The notes below the pieces were generated by a model, which saw only the letters and a program-made list of their open reading frames with translations, was not told the origin of the DNA and ran no database searches. From a virus, in IMG/VR virus record IMGVR_UViG_3300010388_000103, positions 1 to 33,651 of that record: a stretch of 33,651 nt of DNA; one strand, 5' to 3'. This document shows, piece after piece, positions 8,515 through 15,820 of this stretch (positions are counted from its first letter, which is position 1; the number at the start of each line of letters is the position of its first letter). The position numbers and the translations under genes were made by a program.

Positions 8515-9780
8515 ATGCCTGATACACTGAAGCAATTCTACAATGCGTCGATCAACGTCACTGGGTTGACGGGCAATCAGACTGCCACGTTGTTCACGAA
8601 CAACTCGACGACCCGCGCCGTCATCAAGGATGTGGATGTTGCGAATACGTTTCCTGTCACACCGAACCTGACGGTTGGTGGAACGGCGGTTGCATCATTG
8701 GGGTCAAACCTTACCGGCTCAGAGATTGTGGATGTCAGCCAAGCGGTCGCTATGTCGTTTGCTTCGCCTCTTGCGTTCACAATGACCCAGACAGTGAATT
8801 TGATTTCATCGGGAACACAGCGAGTTTCTACGTCATATAACATTAATGGACTTGTGAGTGGCGCTGCAACCGCAGATCAGGCCACACCTTCCTTAGACGC
8901 ATCCGCTTCCTATGTAACAGCGGTATATTATGCCCCCGATGGCGATGTATTTTCCGCACAGACTGATGGCAATTCATATTGGCTTTTGCGGAAAAATGCT
9001 GGCGGCGCAGGAGGCACGGCTTCAACGGTAAACTCAGGGTTTACTGGTTCATATTCTGCTATTGCATTCGATGGTATTAATACATTCTACTGGCTAACCA
9101 GCAGTACAAATTTGCGCGCATTTAATGCGGACACTGAAACTACGACAAATACAACCATTGCAACCGTCTCTGGCGGTGGCGGCGCTACTTATTCACGTCT
9201 TTTGTTTAGCAATGGATATTTGCTGTATAGCTACCAAGGAACTGCTTCTCCATACCTAATTGAAATTTCAACTGGGCGTTGGGCGTTCTTGAACGGTTTA
9301 GATATGTCTACAGTTGGCTGGAACGCCAGCCATGTCGTGCCCGGCTTTTGGTTTGATACATCTACACGGGTTGCTACCTTAATGTGGTTTTACCCCGGTA
9401 ATAATGATTATTATAGGGCTATCAGCCCAGCTGTTCCTGCCCTGACTGCTGCGTCGGTTACAATTTCAACTTCGTGGACAACATTGAATTTGGATTATAG
9501 CGCTTTTGTCGGCAGTGGGCAGCCATCGGTTAGCGCTGCACACATCGTTTTGTATAGCGCAGATGGCGGTGTTACAATTGACAGCGCCAACGCTTACGCC
9601 CGCGTACTTTCTGGAATTTCAGGCGCGACAAGTGGTTGGTCATTGGGCGCGGCTATTTCAAACATCGTTGTGACAATTTATCGCCCAAGGGTGACGTTCA
9701 CATCGTCTCCAACAGTGAACACCACAAACTTCCCAAGCACAATCTCCCTGCGCCTAACTGGCGTAGAAGTCACAGCGTAA
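8515..9780 (+). CDS. Putative receptor-binding/tail protein, AT-rich
   Basis: The 421-residue product is not a family I recognise. The first 110 residues contain beta-type sequence (NQTATLFTNNSTTRAVIKDVDV, then LTVGGTAVASLGSNLTG) resembling tail-associated beta domains. Residues about 120-300 look like repeated beta strands with aromatic ends, propeller-like. The C-terminus (about 330-421) is another beta domain. No signal peptide or membrane helix is seen. Codons from about 8800 onward are clearly more AT-ending than in the fibre gene before it, suggesting acquisition of a host-specificity module. A GGAAG ribosome-binding site precedes the ATG. Position after the fibre gene suggests virion attachment. 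Confidence 0.6.
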   Translation: MPDTLKQFYNASINVTGLTGNQTATLFTNNSTTRAVIKDVDVANTFPVTPNLTVGGTAVASLGSNLTGSEIVDVSQAVAMSFASPLAFTMTQTVNLISSGTQRVSTSYNINGLVSGAATADQATPSLDASASYVTAVYYAPDGDVFSAQTDGNSYWLLRKNAGGAGGTASTVNSGFTGSYSAIAFDGINTFYWLTSSTNLRAFNADTETTTNTTIATVSGGGGATYSRLLFSNGYLLYSYQGTASPYLIEISTGRWAFLNGLDMSTVGWNASHVVPGFWFDTSTRVATLMWFYPGNNDYYRAISPAVPALTAASVTISTSWTTLNLDYSAFVGSGQPSVSAAHIVLYSADGGVTIDSANAYARVLSGISGATSGWSLGAAISNIVVTIYRPRVTFTSSPTVNTTNFPSTISLRLTGVEVTA

Positions 9781-9790
9781 GGATTATATC

Positions 9791-10105
9791 ATGCTGATCA
9801 ATCCGACCCCGTCCGCGACCGCGATTGCAAACATAAACACACTTGTTAACCCAAGGCAGATTGCTGCTTATTCAAACACCTACGGGCAGGTAATGTATAC
9901 TGTCCCTGCCGGGAAAAAATTTGTAGGATATTTCACGGGAAATGGGGGTACTAATATTAATATAATTCCGCAAGTAGGTGTTGCTGTTGCAATGCCAACC
10001 CAAACTAACGCTCCTACTAATATAACGTTAGTAGCCGGGACTGTAGTTTCATATGCGTCATTTTCTAACGCTGGTTATCTTCTTGGCGTAGAGAGCGACC
10101 TATAA
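9791..10105 (+). CDS. Small beta-rich tail-associated protein, AT-rich
   Basis: The 104-residue product has a YTVPAGKKFVGYFTGN motif, a type seen in small jelly-roll domains at phage fibre tips or accessory capsid/tail proteins. I cannot assign a family. Like the gene before it, it is noticeably AT-rich (for example around 9951-9970) and may have been acquired together with it. It ends one base before the tail chaperone gene, an arrangement seen for fibre tip genes and their chaperones. Confidence 0.6.
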   Translation: MLINPTPSATAIANINTLVNPRQIAAYSNTYGQVMYTVPAGKKFVGYFTGNGGTNINIIPQVGVAVAMPTQTNAPTNITLVAGTVVSYASFSNAGYLLGVESDL

Positions 10106-10106
10106 G

Positions 10107-10508
10107 ATGGCTCAGATCAATGTAGCTGACGACCTCACCGTCCATGTTCTCACCGACGACAGTGCGTTTGAGTTTTTCCTGCCCAGCTATGACCCTGAAA
10201 GCATGGCCGCATTTGCGAATGCTGGTCAGGCGTATGCTTGTGCAGAGCGGTACGTCGAGCTTGGCAATGTCTGGCAACCCTACAAATCGCCAGAAGAGCG
10301 CGAACAGGAGCGCAACGCAGGGATCATCGCTGGCAACAAGCCAATCCGCAACGCCAAGCTGGCCGAATGCGACTGGACGCAGATCGGTGACGTGAACCTG
10401 ACCGCCGACTGCAAGGCCGCGTTCGCCGCATACCGCCAAGCCCTGCGTGACGCTGATATGCTCAACCCAGTATGGCCGGACGCTCCTGCTGAAGAGTGGG
10501 TTGCCTAA
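10107..10508 (+). CDS. Phage tail assembly chaperone (PF16778-like)
   Basis: The 133-residue product has a C-terminal half with the pattern IRNAKLAECDWTQIGDV ... AAFAAYRQALRD ... VWPDAPAEEW, which I recognise as typical of the phage tail assembly chaperone family found next to tail fibre genes. The N-terminal half is an acidic globular domain of unknown detail. Such proteins assist folding or attachment of fibres and are not necessarily in the virion. It directly follows the putative receptor-binding genes and precedes the lysis cassette by two bases, matching the common order in many phages. Confidence 0.8.
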   Translation: MAQINVADDLTVHVLTDDSAFEFFLPSYDPESMAAFANAGQAYACAERYVELGNVWQPYKSPEEREQERNAGIIAGNKPIRNAKLAECDWTQIGDVNLTADCKAAFAAYRQALRDADMLNPVWPDAPAEEWVA

Positions 10509-10510
10509 CG

Positions 10511-10729
10511 ATGGATATGTCATTCGGCATCGACACACTTCTCACCCTGATTGCTGGCGTCTTTGCCATCATTGGCGTTTGGACGAAGTTGAGCAACCGC
10601 TTGGCAATTCTAGAAACCAAGCTAGATTTTGGTGACGAGAAGTTTTCGGCCATCGACAAGAAGTTCGATGAGGTGATGACCCACCTCCGCCGGATTGAGG
10701 ACAAACTGGACAACAAGGCTGACCGATGA
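10511..10729 (+). CDS. Small membrane protein with coiled coil (lysis cassette; holin/antiholin candidate)
   Basis: Starting at the ATG at 10511, two bases after the chaperone stop, gives 72 residues. One N-terminal transmembrane segment (about residues 8-26, TLLTLIAGVFAIIGVW) is followed by an amphipathic coiled coil (NRLAILETKLDF onward) to a charged end. This topology resembles a membrane-anchored XhlA-like accessory protein. It shares the RLA-x-x-E-x-K pattern with the product of 11214-11378. An ATGA overlap couples it to the next gene. It is a holin, antiholin or holin-accessory candidate by position only. Confidence 0.65.
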   Translation: MDMSFGIDTLLTLIAGVFAIIGVWTKLSNRLAILETKLDFGDEKFSAIDKKFDEVMTHLRRIEDKLDNKADR

Positions 10730-11211
10730 GTTTCCTAGACGACTTTGAAAGCAAGATGGACGGTGTGAACGATACCGTCGAGTTTGTGATCCGCGTGGCT
10801 ATCGTCACCCTGTCCGCTGTCATCCTTGTAGTGGTGGCGGCTTTGGCTGTGGCGCTGTTCGTGCCGAATGAATTGGTAGACAGCAAGGCCATCCTTGAGA
10901 CAATCAACCCAGCGTTCCAGACCATCGTCGGTGCGTTTGTCGGCTTGCTCGGTGGTTTGAGCCTCAATGCCAATGCCCGCGATAAGGAAGCTCCTGTTGA
11001 GCCTGAAGCGCCGACGCCTGACCCAGAAGTTGGTGAGTTTAAGCCTGTGCCGCTGGTCCGCCCTGTTGAGCCTGAGCCAGTCGCAGAAGATGACGATGAC
11101 GACGATATGGCTCCGTGGGAAAAGTATCGCAACGATCTGCGCTTCGACGTGAACGGTGATGGCGTTGTCGATCAGGAAGACTTCCCCGACTGGCGTAACC
11201 CGGCAGCATAA
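10726..11211 (+). CDS. Two-TM membrane protein with EF-hand-like C-terminal loop (holin candidate)
   Basis: The 161-residue product has an N-terminal amphipathic segment, a strong TM helix (about 24-46, IVTLSAVILVVVAALAVALF), and a second hydrophobic segment (about 62-80, AFQTIVGAFVGLLGGLSL). A proline/glutamate-rich linker and a run of six Asp (about 124-130) follow, then a C-terminal DVNGDGVVDQEDF loop with Asp/Asn at positions 1, 3, 5, 9 and 12 as in an EF-hand or dockerin calcium loop. It lies just before the endolysin, so a holin role is possible, but at 161 residues with an extended acidic tail it is unusual. It overlaps the preceding gene (ATGA). Confidence 0.65.
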   Translation: MSFLDDFESKMDGVNDTVEFVIRVAIVTLSAVILVVVAALAVALFVPNELVDSKAILETINPAFQTIVGAFVGLLGGLSLNANARDKEAPVEPEAPTPDPEVGEFKPVPLVRPVEPEPVAEDDDDDDMAPWEKYRNDLRFDVNGDGVVDQEDFPDWRNPAA

Positions 11212-11213
11212 CG

Positions 11214-11378
11214 GTGGGCGACCTCTCAACCGTTGAACTCATCGGTCAGCTATGGCCGCTGGTTCTCGCCTTCATCACGCTGGTCATCATCCTCGCCAAG
11301 ATGGACGTGCGGCTCGCTGTGGTCGAAGAGAAGATCAAGACGCTCTTTGAGCTTTGGAACAAGGGACAGGACAAATGA
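11214..11378 (+). CDS. Small membrane protein with coiled coil, related to the 10511 product
   Basis: A GTG start two bases after the preceding stop gives 54 residues: a short N-terminus, one TM segment (about 11-29, QLWPLVLAFITLVIILAK), then an amphipathic helix (VRLAVVEEKIKTLFELWNK). The RLAVVEEK motif parallels RLAILETK in the product of 10511-10729, suggesting paralogues. The end overlaps the endolysin start (ATGA). A holin, antiholin or anchor function is likely from context, but none is proven. Confidence 0.65.
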   Translation: MGDLSTVELIGQLWPLVLAFITLVIILAKMDVRLAVVEEKIKTLFELWNKGQDK

Positions 11379-11986
11379 GCCTGATTAACCTGCAAAAGAA
11401 GATTGGAGCAACGGCAGATGGCGCGTTTGGTCCGGGAACTTTCAAGAAGGCTGCGGCTTACTACAAGCTATCTCCTAATCGCGCTGCACATTTCTTTGCT
11501 CAAACGGCGCATGAAACGGGCGGCTTCAAGACGTTCTCGGAGAACCTCAACTACAGCGCCAAAGGGCTTCGCGGCACGTTTGGTAAGTATTTCAAGACTG
11601 ACCTCGAAGCTCGGCTCTACGAACGCCAGCCGCAGAAGATTGCCAATCGTGTCTATGCAAATCGCATGGGCAACGGACCTGAGCAAACAGGATCAGGGTG
11701 GCTGTGGCGCGGCAGAGGGGCCATCCAATTAACTGGATACGACAACTACAAATCGTTCGCAGAGTACATCAACCGGCCAGACGTTCTGACGAACCCAGAT
11801 ATTGTCGCTACAGAATTGTCCTTTGAGAGTGCGCTCTGGTTCTTTGACAAGAACAAGCTGTGGTCGATCTGCGATAAGGGCGTCAATGAAGCAGCTATTG
11901 TTGCGTTGACCAAGAGGGTAAATGGCGGTCTCCACGGGATTGACGACCGCCGCGCCAAGACGAAGAAGTATCGGGCTTGGGCATGA
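11375..11986 (+). CDS. Endolysin, GH19 chitinase-like (lysozyme activity)
   Basis: The ATG at 11375 overlaps the stop of the preceding membrane protein (ATGA) and has an AGGGACAGG ribosome-binding site, so I prefer it to an in-frame upstream codon at 11354. The 203-residue product has a short N-terminal peptidoglycan-binding-like segment (LQKKIGATADGAFGPGT, residues 6-22), then the GH19 core: catalytic Glu in AHETGGF (E47), a second likely catalytic Glu in SENLNYSA (E56), and the WRGRGAIQLTGYDNY substrate-cleft motif (111-125). GH19 endolysins of Gram-negative phages cut the peptidoglycan glycan strand. No signal peptide is visible, so it needs the holin for release. Confidence 0.92.
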   Translation: MSLINLQKKIGATADGAFGPGTFKKAAAYYKLSPNRAAHFFAQTAHETGGFKTFSENLNYSAKGLRGTFGKYFKTDLEARLYERQPQKIANRVYANRMGNGPEQTGSGWLWRGRGAIQLTGYDNYKSFAEYINRPDVLTNPDIVATELSFESALWFFDKNKLWSICDKGVNEAAIVALTKRVNGGLHGIDDRRAKTKKYRAWA

Positions 11987-12378
11987 TCCCAAATCCGCTG
12001 ATGGTCTATGTGGCGGCAGGCACTCTTGTTATTGGCGCAGCAGCCGGATACAAAGTCCGCGACTGGCAGTGTGACGCGGCATATTCAAAGGCTCTGGAAA
12101 AGGCTGAAAAGCAACGGGCCGAAATGCAAAAGGCGGTAGACGATGTTTCGCAAGTTTACGAAGTCGAACGGGATCAAGCCGATGTCGTGGCAACCGAACG
12201 CACCAACACTATTCGTGAGATATACAAAACGGCTCCTGCTGTGCCTGCTGATTGCACTCCTCCTGATGGCATTAACGGGTTGCTCCAAGGCGGTGTCCGT
12301 GACGCCAATGCCGCAGCCACCGGCAAACCTAGCGTCGAATTGCCCGCTGCTTCCAGCGCCACCGGCAGTGCTGACTGA
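11983..12378 (+). CDS. Inner-membrane spanin subunit (Rz-like)
   Basis: The ATG at 11983 overlaps the endolysin stop (ATGA); a TTG at 11977 is a less likely start. The 131-residue product has an N-terminal TM anchor (about 7-25, MVYVAAGTLVIGAAAGY), then a long Ala/Glu/Lys/Gln-rich coiled coil (about 35-80), and a short Pro/Cys-containing C-terminal segment. This is the Rz plan: an inner-membrane protein with a periplasmic coiled coil that pairs with the Rz1 lipoprotein to fuse inner and outer membrane after peptidoglycan loss. Position after the endolysin and the embedded Rz1 frame support the assignment. Confidence 0.85.
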   Translation: MIPNPLMVYVAAGTLVIGAAAGYKVRDWQCDAAYSKALEKAEKQRAEMQKAVDDVSQVYEVERDQADVVATERTNTIREIYKTAPAVPADCTPPDGINGLLQGGVRDANAAATGKPSVELPAASSATGSAD

Positions 12379-12487
12379 CCCTGACCGCGCAGTCTGGGAA
12401 AGTGATCTCATTGCGCGATATACCGATTGCAGCGTCAAGCACCGCTTGACAGTCGAAGCATGGGTGAAGGCTTTGGAAGCCAAGTAA
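12182..12487 (+). CDS. Outer-membrane spanin lipoprotein (Rz1-like), partly embedded in Rz
   Basis: In a different frame from Rz and overlapping its 3' half, this ORF encodes a lipoprotein signal: basic RYTKR, a hydrophobic LLLCLLIALLLMA segment, then the lipobox LTGC. A proline-rich mature part follows (PMPQPPANLASNCPLLPAPP), the hallmark of Rz1. The start is uncertain. ATG 12182 is listed; GTG 12215 gives a more typical short signal peptide, while ATG 12143 has the better ribosome-binding site (AAGGCGG). The mature protein would be about 68 residues. It is predicted to be anchored in the outer membrane, where it binds Rz. Its stop is followed at once by the ribosome-binding site of the next gene. 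Confidence 0.85.
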   Translation: MSWQPNAPTLFVRYTKRLLLCLLIALLLMALTGCSKAVSVTPMPQPPANLASNCPLLPAPPAVLTDPDRAVWESDLIARYTDCSVKHRLTVEAWVKALEAK

Positions 12488-12500
12488 GGGAGATTACATT

Positions 12501-13496
12501 GTGCCAGCATCGACATTCACAGACGAAGAGTTTATAACAGCATGGGAGCGTGGCAAGGGCAGCCCTATCAAGGTTGCAGCCATCCTCGGCATCAAGGAGC
12601 GTGGCGTCTATTCCCGTCGTGAACGACTGGCGCAGCGCGGGATCATCCTCAAGAGCGTCCCGTCAGATGGTAAGCCGACCAAGTGGGCCTCTGACGACGC
12701 TGGCCGCGCATACAAGCGACAGATCGACCTCAGTATCGACACAGGCACCGTTATTGCGTTCTCTGACGCGCACTGGTGGCCCGATCAGGTGCGGACGACG
12801 GCCAATGAGGCTCTGCTGCTGCTGATTGAGGATTTGAAGCCTCGCACAGTGTTTGCCAATGGCGACTTGTTCGATGGCGCACGGGTCAGCCGTCACGCGC
12901 CTCTTGGCTGGGCTGAGTTGCCCACCGTGAAGGAGGAGTTGGAAGCCTGCCAAGACCGACTGGATGAGATTGAACAGCGTCTCCCCAAGGGTTGTGTCAA
13001 GATTTGGAACGTCGGCAACCATGATGCCCGCTTTGACCGGGCGCTATGCGTCAACGCATCGGAATATGATGGCGTGGTGCAGCGGCTTGAAGACAAGTTT
13101 GACCGCTGGAACTTCACATGGTCAACGATGATTAACGAAAACGTGATGGTCAAGCACCGCTATCACAACGGCATTCACGCCACCTACAATAACACCCTCA
13201 AATCTGGCCGCTCAATCGTCACTGGACACCTTCACCGGCTCGCCGTGACACCTTGGGCCGATTACAACGGACGGCGCTATGGCGTCGATACAGGGACGCT
13301 CTCCAATCCGCATGGCCCGCAGTTTGATTACGCAGAGAACAACCCGTCTCCTCATACGTCCGGCTTCGCCGTTCTGACGTTCAAGGATGGGCTGCTGCTG
13401 CCGCCTGAGTTGTGCGAAGTCATCAATGACAAGGCATATTTCAGGGGTGAATGTGTTTTCGACGGAGGGGCTGACGATGACAATTTCGGCAATTGA
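12501..13496 (+). CDS. Calcineurin-like metallophosphoesterase with N-terminal HTH-like domain
   Basis: The GTG at 12501 follows a GGGAG ribosome-binding site. The 331-residue protein has an N-terminal segment (about 5-48, DEEFITAWERGKGSP...VAAILGIKERGVYSRRERL) resembling a helix-turn-helix. The metallophosphoesterase motifs follow in order: D89-x-H91 (FSDAH), GDLFDG (121-126), GNHD (172-175) and GHLH (242-245). These bind two metal ions and hydrolyse phosphomono- or diesters. The substrate is unknown; DNA or nucleotides are possible given the DNA-binding-like N-terminus. It sits among late genes, after lysis and before tail genes. Its last 20 bases overlap the start of the HNH gene. Confidence 0.88.
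   Translation: MPASTFTDEEFITAWERGKGSPIKVAAILGIKERGVYSRRERLAQRGIILKSVPSDGKPTKWASDDAGRAYKRQIDLSIDTGTVIAFSDAHWWPDQVRTTANEALLLLIEDLKPRTVFANGDLFDGARVSRHAPLGWAELPTVKEELEACQDRLDEIEQRLPKGCVKIWNVGNHDARFDRALCVNASEYDGVVQRLEDKFDRWNFTWSTMINENVMVKHRYHNGIHATYNNTLKSGRSIVTGHLHRLAVTPWADYNGRRYGVDTGTLSNPHGPQFDYAENNPSPHTSGFAVLTFKDGLLLPPELCEVINDKAYFRGECVFDGGADDDNFGN
13477..13496 (+). repeat. Flanking near-repeat at HNH insertion, left copy
   Basis: ATGACAATTTCGGCAATTGA matches 14001-14020 at 18 of 20 positions. This copy contains the HNH start codon and also the stop codon (TGA) of the metallophosphoesterase in another frame. Confidence 0.85.
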
Positions 13497-14004
13497 GTAT
13501 TTGCGCCAGCGGCTCGCATATGAACCAGAAACTGGCATTTTAACTTGGCGACATTGCGATGCCATGCCTGCGTGCTGGAATGCACGCTTTGCTAATAAAG
13601 AGGCTTTTACGGCAAATAGCGGTAATGGCTATCGTGTTGGTAAGATAGACAATTGGCCATATAACGCACATCGCGTTGCTTTTGCCATTTATCATGGGCG
13701 ATGGCCAAATTATATGGTTGACCATATTAATGGTGATGGGACTGATAATCGCATCAGCAATCTTCGTGAGGCAACGCACTCGCAAAATCAGCATAATCGA
13801 AAAAAGAGCAAAAACAATACATCTGGCTACAAGGGTGTATCTCGCAACAATCGCGGCTGGCTTGCTCAAATTATGCTCAATGGCAAGACCCGCTGTCTCG
13901 GCACATATTCAACGCCAGAGGATGCAGCAACGGCCTACAATACCGCTGCAAAAACTATGCACGGTGAGTTTGCAAATTCACAAAGCGTGGGTGATTTAAA
14001 ATGA
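13477..14004 (+). CDS. HNH homing endonuclease with AP2-like DNA-binding domain
   Basis: The ATG at 13477 lies inside the end of the metallophosphoesterase gene. The 175-residue product has an HNH_3-type core (AHRVAFAIYHGRWPN, then VDHINGDGTDNRISNLREAT, about residues 64-107) and a C-terminal AP2/ERF-like domain (GYKGVSRNNRGW ... CLGTYSTPEDAATAYNTAA, about 120-165) for DNA recognition. Such freestanding nucleases cut intron-less alleles and spread by repair. The gene is more AT-rich than its neighbours. Its first eight residues, MTISAIEY, almost repeat those of the next gene (MTISAIEF), and the DNA of both starts is nearly identical, marking the insertion site. Confidence 0.9.
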   Translation: MTISAIEYLRQRLAYEPETGILTWRHCDAMPACWNARFANKEAFTANSGNGYRVGKIDNWPYNAHRVAFAIYHGRWPNYMVDHINGDGTDNRISNLREATHSQNQHNRKKSKNNTSGYKGVSRNNRGWLAQIMLNGKTRCLGTYSTPEDAATAYNTAAKTMHGEFANSQSVGDLK

Positions 14005-14020
14005 CAATTTCAGCAATCGA
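14001..14020 (+). repeat. Flanking near-repeat at HNH insertion, right copy
   Basis: ATGACAATTTCAGCAATCGA matches 13477-13496 at 18 of 20 positions. It contains the start codon of the DUF6378-like gene, so each copy now serves a different gene. Confidence 0.85.
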
Positions 14021-14330
14021 ATTCTTGGAACGAGCCGCTGATCTGATGCTCGAACGCGGGCAGGAATACGATACGCCAGAAGGTGAGCGCAGCATGGCCC
14101 GGACGGTTGCAGCGTTCAATGTGCTGACCGGAAACATCTTGAGCGAGCAGGACGGCTGGCTGTTTATGCTGCTCTTGAAACTTGCGCGCCAGCAGCAGTC
14201 GGACACTTGGCATCAAGACAGTTCTGAGGATGCAATCGCCTACGCTGCCCTGATGGCAGAAGCGTGGCAAAACGCAGACAATGATGATATAGAGGTGGTG
14301 TTTACTTTCAGCACTGACGATGAAGAGTAG
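14001..14330 (+). CDS. DUF6378-like phage protein
   Basis: The 109-residue product shows the DUF6378 pattern: an N-terminal LERGQEYDTPEGERSMARTV stretch, a central LFMLLLKLARQQQSD segment, and a DAIAYAALMAEAW helix near the C-terminus, followed by an acidic tail. This is a small helical family common in phages; its arrangement recalls MazG-like nucleotide pyrophosphatases, but no function is established. It overlaps the HNH stop by four bases (ATGA). Before the HNH insertion it probably overlapped the metallophosphoesterase gene. Confidence 0.75.
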   Translation: MTISAIEFLERAADLMLERGQEYDTPEGERSMARTVAAFNVLTGNILSEQDGWLFMLLLKLARQQQSDTWHQDSSEDAIAYAALMAEAWQNADNDDIEVVFTFSTDDEE

Positions 14331-14332
14331 CT

Positions 14333-15820
14333 ATGGCCCTAGTTCCGATTAAAATTCCACCGGGCGTTTATCGCAACGGAACTGAGCTTCAGGCATCAGG
14401 ACGCTGGTACGACAGCAATTTGGTGCGCTGGCATAACGGGACTATTCGACCAGTTGGCGGGTGGCGCATCCGCAACAGCACGGCCACGAACGGCTTCCCG
14501 CGCACGACGCTTGCATGGCGCTCTAACGATGGCTCTCGCCGTCTTGGCGTAGGGACGAACACCAAGCTCTACAGCATGACCTCGGCAGGCACGCTTGTCG
14601 ATATTACGCCAGCAGGCTTTGTTCCGGGTGCAGCGAACGGCAGCGATAACACAGGCTACGGCAACCTTGCCTATGGCAGCTATGCCTATGGCACACCGCG
14701 CCCTGACATCAGCCCGATCACAGAGGCCGCAACGTGGAGCCTTGATACGTGGGGTGAATATCTGGTTGCCTGCTCAACATCTGACGGCAAGCTGTACGAA
14801 TGGCAGTTGGACGATGTTACTCCGGTCACAGCGGCAGCGCAGATCACCAATTCACCCACAAACTGCGTGGGCCTGACCGTGACTGATGAGCGGTCGATCT
14901 TGGCTCTGGGCGCTGACGGCAACCCACGTAAGGTGGCATGGTGTGACCTTGAGGACAACACCGTCTGGACTGCTGCGTCCACCAATCAGGCTGGCAGCTT
15001 CACGCTGACGACATCCGGCAAGATTATGTGCGCCCGTCGCGTCCGTGGGCAAATCCTTGTGCTGACTGATATTGACGCGCACGTCGCCAATTACGTTGGC
15101 CTGCCGTTCACCTACCAGTTTGAAACCGCTGGCCGGAATTGCGGCATCATCTCCCGCCAAGCCGTTGCCGTTCTCGACAACATGACAATCTGGATGGGTA
15201 ATCGCGGCTTCTTCGTTTATGATGGCTACGTGAAGCCTCTGGCATCCGACGTTGAGGATTACATCTTCTCCGACCTCAACGGCACCCAGCGGTCCAAGAT
15301 TGTCTGCGTCCCGAACACTGAGTTTGGCGAAATTTGGTGGTTCTACCCGTCTTCATCGTCGGTCGAGAATGACCGCTATGTCGTGTACAACTATCAGGAA
15401 GGCCACTGGGCTATCGGCCAGATGCCCCGCTCTTGCGGCACCGATAAGGGTGTCTTCAATTACCCAATGATGTGGACGCCTGAAGGCTACGTTTACGACC
15501 ATGAAGTCGCGTTTGTCCGTCCGGGCGGTGGAGCAGTTTTTGCAGAGACTGGTCCAGTGCAGATCGGTGAAGGCGACCGCATCCTGCATATCAATGAACT
15601 TATCCCAGATGAGCGCACACAGGGCGATGTGACGGCGACATTCATCAAGAAATACTACCCGAACGGGGTGGAAAGCTCCTACGGCCCATATTCATTGAAC
15701 AACCCAACATCGGTGCGCTTCAATGGCCGACAGATCAGTATGCGCATTGATGGTGCGCGTAATGTTGACTGGCGCGTTGGAATTATGCGGTTGAACGGTA
15801 TTGCAGGTGGGCGCAGGTGA
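14333..15820 (+). CDS. Tail nozzle/packaged DNA stabilisation protein (P22 gp10-like)
   Basis: The 495-residue product has an N-terminal stretch IPPGVYRNGTELQASGRWYD followed by a WHNGTIRPVGGW motif, typical of the gp10/nozzle-type tail family of P22- and SU10-like podoviruses. Repeated beta-strand units rich in Trp and Gly (for example LAWRSNDGSRRLGVGTN, MTIWMGNRGFFVYDG) fit the beta-propeller of those proteins. They close the portal-adaptor channel and carry fibre attachments. The start lies two bases after the DUF6378 stop. The stop overlaps the GTG of the next gene. The assignment is by family resemblance only. Confidence 0.8.
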   Translation: MALVPIKIPPGVYRNGTELQASGRWYDSNLVRWHNGTIRPVGGWRIRNSTATNGFPRTTLAWRSNDGSRRLGVGTNTKLYSMTSAGTLVDITPAGFVPGAANGSDNTGYGNLAYGSYAYGTPRPDISPITEAATWSLDTWGEYLVACSTSDGKLYEWQLDDVTPVTAAAQITNSPTNCVGLTVTDERSILALGADGNPRKVAWCDLEDNTVWTAASTNQAGSFTLTTSGKIMCARRVRGQILVLTDIDAHVANYVGLPFTYQFETAGRNCGIISRQAVAVLDNMTIWMGNRGFFVYDGYVKPLASDVEDYIFSDLNGTQRSKIVCVPNTEFGEIWWFYPSSSSVENDRYVVYNYQEGHWAIGQMPRSCGTDKGVFNYPMMWTPEGYVYDHEVAFVRPGGGAVFAETGPVQIGEGDRILHINELIPDERTQGDVTATFIKKYYPNGVESSYGPYSLNNPTSVRFNGRQISMRIDGARNVDWRVGIMRLNGIAGGRR

